Shown here piece after piece: positions 1-7,119 of a DNA stretch of 64,000 bases. Made by a program: the position numbers and the translations under genes. Location of the stretch: positions 15,367-79,366 of the forward strand of contig DCAB01000013.1 of the NCBI GenBank assembly GCA_002311855.1. Reading direction: 5' to 3'. Below the pieces are notes generated by a model. It was not told the origin of the DNA and did no database searches. It saw only the letters and a program-made list of their open reading frames with translations. The stretch's first letter is position 1; each line of letters opens with the position of its first letter. The stretch is from Candidatus Dadabacteria bacterium UBA1144 (GTDB lineage Bacteria > Desulfobacterota_D > UBA1144).

Positions 1-364
1 CATTGATAGCTGCAATAATAATTTTGGATGAATCCATTATAACTTGAGATGTTTTCATTAATGGATGCATCTTATCTTCAGATACATTTTGTTGATTACC
101 AGGCTCATAGTTGATAAGGTGTATTTTTAACAAGTCTTCTTTTGAATTAACGCTGTTAGAAGATATGTCATAACCAGCTGAAAAAACTTTGTCACCTTGA
201 GAAGTTATTATAATTGATCTTATTTTCTCATCGTTTTCGATGTTTTCAATCAAAGTACAGATGTCTAGCAACATTTCTTCGTTTACTGCATTTTTTTTAT
301 CAGGCCTATCTATTGTGATGATTCTAATATCTTCCGTATCTTCATATTTAACAAAATCGCTCAT
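1..364 (-). CDS. Enoyl-CoA hydratase/isomerase family protein, N-terminal part
   Basis: The minus strand reads an open frame from an ATG at 364 down to the window edge, so the C-terminal half is outside. The 121 visible residues have the crotonase fold's opening: IRIITIDRPDKKNAVNEEM near residues 13-31, then FSAGYDI at 61-67, whose Ala63-Gly64 region supplies the oxyanion hole that stabilises the acyl-CoA enolate in this family. Crotonases hydrate, isomerise or cleave acyl-CoA thioesters; the exact substrate cannot be told without the C-terminal half. Its start lies 46 bases from the divergent FmdB-like gene. A TAATAT hexamer lies 7 bases before the ATG, which suggests a leaderless transcript. 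Family assignment is firm, substrate unknown. Confidence 0.85.
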   Translation of the reverse strand, partial: MSDFVKYEDTEDIRIITIDRPDKKNAVNEEMLLDICTLIENIENDEKIRSIIITSQGDKVFSAGYDISSNSVNSKEDLLKIHLINYEPGNQQNVSEDKMHPLMKTSQVIMDSSKIIIAAIN

Positions 365-371
365 ATCCGTT

Positions 372-377
372 ATATTA
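372..377 (-). promoter_or_regulatory. Putative -10 element of leaderless crotonase gene
   Basis: TAATAT on the minus strand ends 7 bases before the ATG at 364. This matches the spacing seen before many other first genes here. No good -35 was recognised. Confidence 0.4.
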
Positions 378-410
378 ATGAAAAATATATTTTTTTTAAA
401 GGGGTTATTT

Positions 411-983
411 ATGCCTGTTTATGAGTTTGAGTGTAGAGATTGTATGACTTCTTCCAATAGAGGTATCGATAGTCTAGTTGAAAATCTTAACAAAAAGGCT
501 GCTGCCAATCTTTTGAAAGACAATACTAATTTTCTCTATATTGAAGTCTTCAATTTAAAAAATGAAAAAACAATTTTTTCGGTTGGAAATGAAGGACAAA
601 AAGATATTAGAAGATTCAGGTACAAAATTGATAACAAGAAATCATTATATATTGAATTAAAAGATTTCAGGTTTAGTGAACTTTTCTTTCAAGATGAAAA
701 TCAAGATGATGTTGTATGTCCCAATGACAAAGAATGCAAGGATGTCATTAGAATTTTTTCACCCTTTAAGGCTATATTTGAGAGTCGAGGTGGCCTAAAC
801 GATAGAGCTCCAAAACCAAGTGACCCCATGCAGTGGCACAAAGACTATAAAATTATGAAAGATGAAGAAGTTGCTTCAACTTACGTTGGACAAGATCATT
901 TAGATCAATATTTTGGAAATTCACAACATGATGGGTCGTATGGAACGATTAGTGAACATTTAAAAGACAAAGATGACAAATAG
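411..983 (+). CDS. FmdB-like zinc-ribbon protein with inserted domain (copy 1)
   Basis: The 190-residue protein opens MPVYEFECRDC, the hallmark of FmdB-family zinc ribbons, with Cys8 and Cys11. In a normal FmdB protein the second cysteine pair follows about 18 residues later; here it comes at Cys103 and Cys109, so some 74 extra residues sit inside the ribbon. The insert looks like a small alpha/beta domain ending in the motif FRFSEL (86-91), which is shared at the same position with the next gene. The tail after residue 120 is polar and rich in Asp, His and Lys. The start at 411 is chosen because it begins the conserved motif and has AAAGGGG upstream; the frame stays open further upstream but would run into the divergent crotonase gene. 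It lies 8 bases before copy 2. The family function is uncertain (putative regulatory protein). Confidence 0.75.
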   Translation: MPVYEFECRDCMTSSNRGIDSLVENLNKKAAANLLKDNTNFLYIEVFNLKNEKTIFSVGNEGQKDIRRFRYKIDNKKSLYIELKDFRFSELFFQDENQDDVVCPNDKECKDVIRIFSPFKAIFESRGGLNDRAPKPSDPMQWHKDYKIMKDEEVASTYVGQDHLDQYFGNSQHDGSYGTISEHLKDKDDK

Positions 984-991
984 GAGATTGT

Positions 992-1531
992 ATGCCTTTA
1001 TATGAATTTGAATGCGAAAAATGTAAAAATAGTATTCTTACTGCTTTTAAGGATATCGAAAAAAGATATAATCAAAAGAAGCTTGAAGGAATTTTAAAAA
1101 AATATAAAAATATCAAGGGAATACAAATCGTAAATTTGGATTCAGATAAATTATTGGAATCGATAGGAGCTTGGGATGAAAATCTTATTGAAATAGATCT
1201 TTATATTGATGAAGGAAAAATCTTGGTTCTATTTTACGTCGATTCTTTTAGATTTTCGGAACTAATATTTGATTCTGAAGATGAAAAAAAAGTTCGATGT
1301 AAATGCGGAGAAAAAAAAGCCATCGAGCGGGTTATTTCCTCATTTTCTTATACTCAAGACTTATCAACCAATCCACCAAGACCACCGGGGTATAAAGATT
1401 TACCTAAGGCACTACAAGGCAAAGTAGAACTAGGTCAGTATGTTGAGGAAAAGGATAGGACTCATAGTATTAAAGCCGACAACAGATATAAGCATCAGTA
1501 TCTTGATAAATCAAAACCTAAACTTCTTTAA
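992..1531 (+). CDS. FmdB-like zinc-ribbon protein with inserted domain (copy 2)
   Basis: This 179-residue protein is a diverged tandem paralogue of the preceding gene. It starts MPLYEFECEKC (Cys8, Cys11) and completes the ribbon with CKCGEKK at Cys103 and Cys105, so the gap between the two halves has the same length in both copies. FRFSEL again occupies residues 86-91. The insert carries alternating charged helical (15-40) and beta-like segments (43-83). The C-terminal 55 residues are proline-rich, then basic. GGAG stands 8 bases before the ATG. The pair probably forms one transcript. Binding of a single zinc ion by the split ribbon is an inference; no catalytic motif is visible. Confidence 0.75.
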   Translation: MPLYEFECEKCKNSILTAFKDIEKRYNQKKLEGILKKYKNIKGIQIVNLDSDKLLESIGAWDENLIEIDLYIDEGKILVLFYVDSFRFSELIFDSEDEKKVRCKCGEKKAIERVISSFSYTQDLSTNPPRPPGYKDLPKALQGKVELGQYVEEKDRTHSIKADNRYKHQYLDKSKPKLL

Positions 1532-1626
1532 TCTTTTTAAGAAAAAATAGACAATAAGAACTAAGGTTAAAATGATTCATATGAGTCGCAACATATGTTT
1601 CTATATATAAGTTTGGTAACGAGATT

Positions 1627-1854
1627 TCAAAGTGTACGATCTTCTACGTATTTTATAAATTTTTTTAAAATTTTGATTTTTTCATCTTTGATGTCTTTGT
1701 ACGAGCACCCAAATTTAGACTTAATCAAGCTTAATATATGAGCATAAGGGTTTCTTCCTTTGGGATGATATCGGGATTCAGGCAATTTATTTTTTAGCCT
1801 ATCACCAGTTTGAGTTATCAATTTCCATATTATTTTTCTATTAGTTTCATTCAT
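1627..1854 (-). CDS. Small conserved-looking protein of unknown function, downstream of hisIE
   Basis: A 75-residue basic protein whose ATG lies 8 bases inside the end of hisIE, indicating translational coupling. The central part, with NPYAHILSLIKSKFGCSYKDI at about 36-56, followed by a Lys-rich helix, vaguely recalls C-terminal segments of phage antirepressor-type proteins, but this is too weak to name it. No membrane segment or signal is present. The tight overlap and clean frame favour a real gene. Function is not recognised. Confidence 0.55.
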   Translation of the reverse strand: MNETNRKIIWKLITQTGDRLKNKLPESRYHPKGRNPYAHILSLIKSKFGCSYKDIKDEKIKILKKFIKYVEDRTL

Positions 1855-2509
1855 CTAATGTGTAATCTTTTTTCTTTTTTCCAAATCTCCTGTTTAATTC
1901 GGAATAAATATCATTTATTTCTATATTGTGCTCTGCAAGTGCCACGAGCATATGAAACAACAGATCTGTATACTCGTATATAATTTCGTCCTTTTTGCCA
2001 ATATTTGATGCTTCGATAGCTTCCTTTGATTCTTCATCAATTTTCTCTAATATTTTTTTCAAGCCGTCGTTGAATAATGATGTGGTGTAAGAAGATTTAT
2101 TTTTTATATCTTTTTTACGTTCTTTTATTAAGTCAAAAAGTATATTTAATATGTTTTTTTCAGTGATTACGGAAGAAAGAGTTTTATTGTCAATATCTCT
2201 AAAAAAACATGAATTATTTCCTGTATGACAAGTGGGGCCATTAGGATTTACAAGATATATCAAGCTATCCTCATCGCAATCGACAAGTATATTTTTTATT
2301 GACAGTGTATTACCAGAGGTTTCGCCTTTTTTCCACAAGGCATTTCTGCTTTTACTCCAAAAATGGGCATAACCACTTGTAATTGTCTGGGTTAAAGCAT
2401 TAATGTTCGCATGTGCAAGCATTAAGATGTCACCTGTTTTATAATTTTGCACTACAACTGGCACTAGGCCATTTTCATTATATTTTATTTGGTTTATAAT
2501 AGATTCCAT
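1847..2509 (-). CDS. hisI: Bifunctional phosphoribosyl-AMP cyclohydrolase / phosphoribosyl-ATP pyrophosphatase
   Basis: The enzyme (HisIE) carries out steps two and three of histidine synthesis in the cytoplasm: hydrolysis of PR-ATP to PR-AMP, then opening of the adenine ring. Residues 1-106 are the cyclohydrolase domain with its metal-binding CDEDS (Cys78, Asp79, Asp81) and GPTCHTGNNSCF (Cys94, Cys101). Residues about 118-220 form the helical pyrophosphatase domain with the acidic stretch EKIDEESKEAIEA. The length of 220 fits fused HisIE proteins. No other his gene is in the window. A TATATT hexamer 8 bases before the ATG suggests a leaderless start. Confidence 0.95.
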   Translation of the reverse strand: MESIINQIKYNENGLVPVVVQNYKTGDILMLAHANINALTQTITSGYAHFWSKSRNALWKKGETSGNTLSIKNILVDCDEDSLIYLVNPNGPTCHTGNNSCFFRDIDNKTLSSVITEKNILNILFDLIKERKKDIKNKSSYTTSLFNDGLKKILEKIDEESKEAIEASNIGKKDEIIYEYTDLLFHMLVALAEHNIEINDIYSELNRRFGKKKKDYTLDE

Positions 2510-2517
2510 TAATATTC

Positions 2518-2523
2518 AATATA
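2518..2523 (-). promoter_or_regulatory. Putative -10 element of hisIE
   Basis: TATATT on the minus strand ends 8 bases before the hisIE ATG. It overlaps the TACAAT proposed for rpoZ on the other strand, so the two divergent promoters would compete. Confidence 0.4.
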
Positions 2524-2527
2524 CAAT
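2522..2527 (+). promoter_or_regulatory. Putative -10 element of rpoZ
   Basis: TACAAT lies 23 bases before the rpoZ ATG. This would give a short leader that carries the AAGGA Shine-Dalgarno sequence at about 2540. Confidence 0.35.
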
Positions 2528-2550
2528 AAAATATTGATAAGGAAATTTAT

Positions 2551-2748
2551 ATGGCAAGAGTAACCATTGAAGATTGTTTGGAAAAAATAAACAACAGATT
2601 TGAATTATCTGTTGCTGCTATGAAACGAGCCAAAAGTATTTATGACGGTGCTGAATCTTTATCTAAAGAGAACAACAAGCCAATTGTTTTAGCTCTAAGA
2701 GAAATAGCCGAAGAAAAAATCATAGCCGTAAAAAAAACCAAAGAGTAG
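2551..2748 (+). CDS. rpoZ: DNA-directed RNA polymerase omega subunit
   Basis: A 65-residue protein that wraps the C-terminal part of beta-prime and helps RNA polymerase assembly. MARVTIEDCLEKINNRFELS at the start and KPIVLALREIAEEKI near residues 43-57 are the two conserved omega blocks. It is slightly shorter than many homologues because the variable C-terminal tail is missing. AAGGA precedes the ATG. It is the first gene of a plus-strand run that continues to 29919. The closest resemblance I recall is to deltaproteobacterial omega proteins. Confidence 0.9.
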   Translation: MARVTIEDCLEKINNRFELSVAAMKRAKSIYDGAESLSKENNKPIVLALREIAEEKIIAVKKTKE

Positions 2749-2755
2749 CATTGTT

Positions 2756-4672
2756 ATGAATCTTTCGATAGATTCAGGTGGTACATTTACAGATATCGTA
2801 GTTGAACAAAATGGTTTTTTTACAACCTACAAGATCCCATCTGATAATCTAAATCCCTATAGACCTGTAGTCGAATTTTTGGAAAAATCCAAAAAAAAAT
2901 ATGATTATTTTGTTAATGGAACAACTGTTGCAACAAATTCAATTTTACAACACAAGGGTGCAAAAACACTCCTAATTACGACTCATGGATTTAAAGATTT
3001 AATCAAAATCAAAAGACAGTCTAGAAAAGATTTATATTCTTTGTTTCCAAAAAAAGAAAAATCATTTTTAACAAAAATTCAAGTAGATACAATAAAAGAA
3101 CGTACAGAGTCTGATGGTACTATTACGTTGCAAATTTTAGCAAAAGACATTAACAAAATAAAAGAAAGAATAATCAAAAACAAGATTGAAGTAGTTGCGA
3201 TATGTCTAATTAACTCATTTGTAAATCCAAAAAATGAAAAAATTCTTAAAAATTCATTAAAATCAATTGGTGTTCCAATTTATATATCAACCGAATTAAA
3301 TCAACAAATAAAAGAATATGAACGTTCGGTTACTATTTCTGCTAATGCTTTTATTTCGAAGAAGCTCAATGAATATGTAAGTCAAGTTAGAAATAAAAAA
3401 TATTTTGATACATTCTTAATTCAACAGTCTAATGGTGGGTTGGCTTTTGCAGACCTAGCAATCAAAAATCCAGTCAACATATTGCAATCTGGTCCAGCAG
3501 GAGGAGTAGTTGGTGCCTATAAACTTTCAAAGATATTAAAAGACGACAAGATTGTAACTTACGATATGGGAGGTACGTCGACCGATGTTTCTTTAATTAA
3601 TTCTAATATCTTTCAAAGAGATACCTTAGAAATAGATAACGAACTTTTAAATCTCAACTGTATCGATATTTGTTCAATTGGATCTGGTGGAGGGTCAATC
3701 GCTTACATCGATAAAGGTAATACATTAAATGTGGGGCCTAAAAGCGCTGGATCAGATCCTGGACCTTCAGCTTATGGTAAATCGAATTTTGCCACTGTAT
3801 TTGATGCAGATATTGTTCTTGGAAAGATACCAAAAATGGTCTTGGAAGATAATATAATTAAACTTTACCCGGAAAGATCTTATAAGAGTATTGAGAAGCT
3901 ATCTAAAAAACTAAAAATTTCTACAACTAAATGTGCGGAATATATAATAGAGCAAGCAAATCATAAAATGTCGAATGCAATTGAATCTCTATCCGCAAAA
4001 TATGGATTCGATCATAGAGAATTTGCCTTATACGCCTATGGAGGATCTTCAGGGCTACATGCATGTGACATCTCAGATATCTTGGGTATAAAAAAAATTG
4101 TCTTTCCAAACAACATGACAGTTTTTTCAGCAAAGGGGATGCTTTATGCTGATTCATTTTACGATTTAAACGTAACTTTTAAAAGAAATTATCATAGTCT
4201 AACTTTCGGAAATATAGAAAAAGAATTTCAGGATAATATATTGAAATTTAGTAAAATTAATTCCAAGAAGATTAAGAAGATAGATAAATTTATAAATCTA
4301 AAATATCTAGGCCAAGGAGACTGCATAGAGGTGAGAAACTCAAGAAAAAATTTACAGAATTTTTCTTCTGAGCATTTTAAAAGATTTGGGTTTACCCTTA
4401 AAAGAGAAGTTGAAATTTCTTCATTGAAGATTAGATTCCATTTTAGTGACAACCCATCTTTGAATTTTTCTGACTCTAGGATAAAAAAAACCGATTTTCA
4501 AGTCAGGTCTAATCAAAAATCAAATATCTTTATAAAAGAAAATATGGAAAATCATAAAAAATACGCAAACCCATTAATAGTAATGGATGGAAAAGTTCCA
4601 ATTATTGTTAATCGAGGATATTATTCTAGTTCTGATGAGTACGGAAATATAATAATTGAAAAAAAAGAATAA
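2756..4672 (+). CDS. Hydantoinase/oxoprolinase (HyuA) family protein
   Basis: The protein of 638 residues has the ASKHA-type fold of N-methylhydantoinase A, 5-oxoprolinase and acetone carboxylase beta. Family motifs are DSGGTFTDIVVE at the N-terminus (phosphate loop), NGTTVATNSIL near 55-65, QSGPAGGVVGA near 245, YDMGGTSTDVSLI near 270 and GGGSIA near 312. These enzymes usually work with a HyuB partner, opening cyclic imides or lactams with ATP. No hyuB is in the window, and the protein is somewhat shorter than the usual 680-700 residues. It follows rpoZ by 7 bases and overlaps the NUDIX gene by 17. The substrate cannot be inferred. Confidence 0.8.
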   Translation: MNLSIDSGGTFTDIVVEQNGFFTTYKIPSDNLNPYRPVVEFLEKSKKKYDYFVNGTTVATNSILQHKGAKTLLITTHGFKDLIKIKRQSRKDLYSLFPKKEKSFLTKIQVDTIKERTESDGTITLQILAKDINKIKERIIKNKIEVVAICLINSFVNPKNEKILKNSLKSIGVPIYISTELNQQIKEYERSVTISANAFISKKLNEYVSQVRNKKYFDTFLIQQSNGGLAFADLAIKNPVNILQSGPAGGVVGAYKLSKILKDDKIVTYDMGGTSTDVSLINSNIFQRDTLEIDNELLNLNCIDICSIGSGGGSIAYIDKGNTLNVGPKSAGSDPGPSAYGKSNFATVFDADIVLGKIPKMVLEDNIIKLYPERSYKSIEKLSKKLKISTTKCAEYIIEQANHKMSNAIESLSAKYGFDHREFALYAYGGSSGLHACDISDILGIKKIVFPNNMTVFSAKGMLYADSFYDLNVTFKRNYHSLTFGNIEKEFQDNILKFSKINSKKIKKIDKFINLKYLGQGDCIEVRNSRKNLQNFSSEHFKRFGFTLKREVEISSLKIRFHFSDNPSLNFSDSRIKKTDFQVRSNQKSNIFIKENMENHKKYANPLIVMDGKVPIIVNRGYYSSSDEYGNIIIEKKE

Positions 4673-5261
4673 ACTAATAGAAAAATTAAAGGTGCATTTT
4701 CAAGAAGTTCATAATATAAGTAAAATTGTGCCTGACGAACATACAATATTTTCTTCAGTTGCGATTATATTGAGAGAAAAAGCATTTAATCTGCAAATTT
4801 TATTTATAAAAAGATCTAAAAGAGATAATGATACATTTTCTGGACACATGGCTTTTCCAGGTGGAGTTGAAGAGAAAACTGACAAGGACACGTTATCTAC
4901 TGCTATTAGGGAGACATTGGAAGAAGTAGGTTTGGATCTTAATCTACATGGAAAATTAATTGGTAGATTTGATGACTATAGACCGGCTACTCCTTTGGCT
5001 AATCACTTTATAGTATCACCATTTATCTTTTATTTAACTGACTCAAATTTTAATTTAATTAGAAATCCGAATGAAGTAGAAGACGTTGTGTGGATTGATA
5101 TCAATGAATTACAAAAAATATTACCTCGAAGCAGAACCTCGTATAATAAATTGAATGGCATCCAACAAGATTATGTTTTTGATTACGGAAAGTATAGAAT
5201 TTGGGGTATGACAGGAAAAATTTTATATTCTTTCTTAAAGAAAATTAAAAATGTTAAATAA
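4656..5261 (+). CDS. NUDIX hydrolase, CoA-diphosphatase-like
   Basis: A 201-residue NUDIX protein. FIKRSKRDNDTFSGHMAFPGG (about 49-69) followed by TAIRETLEEVGL (about 79-90) matches the CoA/acyl-CoA pyrophosphatase subgroup, in which the RSxxxRxxxGxxxFPGG block precedes the NUDIX box. Such enzymes split CoA into phosphopantetheine and 3',5'-ADP with a divalent metal. The spaced form GGVEEKTDKD agrees with the longer loop of this subgroup. The start is a TTG that lies 17 bases inside the hydantoinase-like gene; no suitable ATG occurs before the conserved region. Substrate specificity is an inference from motif resemblance. Confidence 0.8.
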   Translation: MKKKNKLIEKLKVHFQEVHNISKIVPDEHTIFSSVAIILREKAFNLQILFIKRSKRDNDTFSGHMAFPGGVEEKTDKDTLSTAIRETLEEVGLDLNLHGKLIGRFDDYRPATPLANHFIVSPFIFYLTDSNFNLIRNPNEVEDVVWIDINELQKILPRSRTSYNKLNGIQQDYVFDYGKYRIWGMTGKILYSFLKKIKNVK

Positions 5262-5295
5262 TATCTGTCAAATTTTACTTTGAAAATTTAAGTGA

Positions 5296-5301
5296 TAAAA
5301 T
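5296..5301 (+). promoter_or_regulatory. Putative -10 element of leaderless ssb
   Basis: TAAAAT ends exactly 6 bases before the ssb ATG, with AGAAAA between. Transcription would start at or next to the A of the ATG. There is no Shine-Dalgarno sequence. Confidence 0.55.
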
Positions 5302-5307
5302 AGAAAA

Positions 5308-5730
5308 ATGGGTAATGTCAATAAGGTTATTCTACTTGGAAGACTTGGCGCAGATCCAGAAACTGGTGTTACGGCTACACAACAAGTACCTACAGCAACA
5401 CTCAGAGTGGCTACAAATTCAAGATTTAAGAATCAATCAGGTGACTGGGAAGATAGAACTTCATGGCATCGATGCGTTGCGTTTGGAAGAACTGCAGAAA
5501 ATCTAGCAAAATTCTTTAAAAAAGGTAGTCAAATTTATCTTGAAGGTAGATTGGAAACAAGATCTTGGGATGATGAGGCTAGTGGCCAAAAACGATATAT
5601 GACCGAAGTGATAATCAATAATTTCGAATTTATAGATTCTAAGTCTGGAGGCCCGAGTCAATCTATTGATGATACTTTTTTAGATGATTTTAATATCGAC
5701 GATTCATCTAGTAATGACGTGCCATTCTAA
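5308..5730 (+). CDS. ssb: Single-stranded DNA-binding protein
   Basis: A 140-residue SSB that coats exposed single strands in replication, recombination and repair. The OB fold covers about residues 1-110, with NKVILLGRLGADPE at the start, TSWHRCVAFGRTAENLAKFF in the middle and GSQIYLEGRLETRSW. A short acidic linker leads to the C-terminal tip DVPF, which docks partner proteins. Length is shorter than in E. coli because the linker is short. The gene begins only 46 bases after the NUDIX gene and is followed at 4 bases by glmU, so ssb, glmU and glmS probably share a message. Confidence 0.95.
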   Translation: MGNVNKVILLGRLGADPETGVTATQQVPTATLRVATNSRFKNQSGDWEDRTSWHRCVAFGRTAENLAKFFKKGSQIYLEGRLETRSWDDEASGQKRYMTEVIINNFEFIDSKSGGPSQSIDDTFLDDFNIDDSSSNDVPF

Positions 5731-5734
5731 ATAA

Positions 5735-7117
5735 ATGTCTAAGAGGAACCTTAATATCGTTTTGTTATGTGCTGGAAAGAGCTCTAGGCTAAAATTTAAT
5801 CTACCAAAAGTTATACTTCCTATAAATGGGAAAACTTTACTAGAAAGATCGCTGGCTAATCTACGTAAGCTCGACCCAAAAAAAACAATTATAGTCACAG
5901 GATTTAAGAAAGATTTGGTTGTAGATATGGCAAGATCTTGTAATTATAAAAATATTGAGTTTGCAAATCAAAAATCTCAAATTGGAACAGGACATGCAGT
6001 TAAGCAAGCTACCAGTCTTATTGATAAAAATTCAATAGTATTAATTCTAAATGGGGATACACCTTTTGTTGATATTGATACTATCAAACAATCCATATCT
6101 TCATATCTAAAGAATAATTCTGCTTTTACTATAGCAACTTCTTTTCCTAAAGAAGTTCAAGGATATGGAAGAATTTTGCGAGACAATGATAATCAGCTAT
6201 TGGATATAGTTGAAGATAAAGATTGTAGCTCTGAACAAAAATTAATAAAAGAGGTTAATGCGGGCCTGTACTTAATCGATTCGAATTTACTTAAAAAATA
6301 TATAGGTAAAATTAAGAAAAATAAAAATTCTGAATACTACTTAACTGATTTAATTAATATTTTTGTCAGAAATGGCTTGAGAGTTGATTCTATATCCATT
6401 AAAGATGAGAGAAAATTTGTGAATATAAATACTTTTGATGATTATAAATATGCCCATGATGTTGACAAGATGTTCGTTTACGAAAATTGTATAAAAAACG
6501 ATATTTTTCTCAGCGATCCAAATACTTTTCAAAAAGATTTTGATGTAAAAATATCAAAAAATGTATATATAGGCCCAAATGTAATTCTCAAAGGATCAAC
6601 TGAAATAAAAGAAAATGTCCGCATTGAAGGAAGTGTATATATTGATAGTTCTTATATCGGAAAAGGCTCGATAATAAAACCTTTTACAAGTATCGAAGAA
6701 TCTACTATTGGCTCAATGACTCGAATAGGACCTTTTTGTAATTTACGCCCCGGTAACAAGATTAAAGACAAAGTTAAAATTGGAAATTTTGTTGAAATAA
6801 AGAAAAGTATCATAAATAAGAAATCAAAAATTTCACACCATTCATATATAGGCGATACGGAAATGGGGACCGGTGTCAATATTGGAGCGGGAACGATTAC
6901 TTGCAACTACGACGGATTCGATAAATATAAAACAATAATTGAAAATGATGTTTTTGTCGGAAGCGACACTATGCTCATTGCGCCAATTAAACTTGGTGAG
7001 AATTCAACAACCGGTGCTGGATCTGTTTTAACTTCAGATTTGCCCCCTAACAGTTTAGGTATAACAAGAATCAAAGAAAGACATATAAAAAATTGGAAAA
7101 AAAAATCTAAAAAGTAA
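5735..7117 (+). CDS. glmU: Bifunctional N-acetylglucosamine-1-P uridyltransferase / glucosamine-1-P acetyltransferase
   Basis: GlmU makes UDP-GlcNAc, the precursor of peptidoglycan and lipid A. Residues 1-230 form the nucleotidyltransferase domain, with the loop VLLCAGKSSRLKFNLPK near residues 8-24 (a variant of the usual AAGxGTRM) and LNGDTPFVD near 103. From about 250 on there are left-handed beta-helix repeats of the acetyltransferase domain, including the NVGAGTITCNYDG-type motif (here NIGAGTITCNYDG). The length of 460 is typical. It precedes glmS by 2 bases, and GlmM is encoded at 51062-52381, so the window holds the whole route from fructose-6-phosphate. Confidence 0.95.
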   Translation: MSKRNLNIVLLCAGKSSRLKFNLPKVILPINGKTLLERSLANLRKLDPKKTIIVTGFKKDLVVDMARSCNYKNIEFANQKSQIGTGHAVKQATSLIDKNSIVLILNGDTPFVDIDTIKQSISSYLKNNSAFTIATSFPKEVQGYGRILRDNDNQLLDIVEDKDCSSEQKLIKEVNAGLYLIDSNLLKKYIGKIKKNKNSEYYLTDLINIFVRNGLRVDSISIKDERKFVNINTFDDYKYAHDVDKMFVYENCIKNDIFLSDPNTFQKDFDVKISKNVYIGPNVILKGSTEIKENVRIEGSVYIDSSYIGKGSIIKPFTSIEESTIGSMTRIGPFCNLRPGNKIKDKVKIGNFVEIKKSIINKKSKISHHSYIGDTEMGTGVNIGAGTITCNYDGFDKYKTIIENDVFVGSDTMLIAPIKLGENSTTGAGSVLTSDLPPNSLGITRIKERHIKNWKKKSKK

Positions 7118-7119
7118 AT

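Noticed and set aside
240..410. Upstream in-frame extension of the first FmdB-like protein
   Set aside because: It runs through the divergent crotonase gene and the conserved MPVYEFEC motif starts at 411 with a ribosome-binding site.
1572..1585. Near-palindrome GATTCATATGAGTC in the gap between convergent genes
   Set aside because: It is imperfect and stands between two gene ends, where an operator is unlikely; chance is sufficient.
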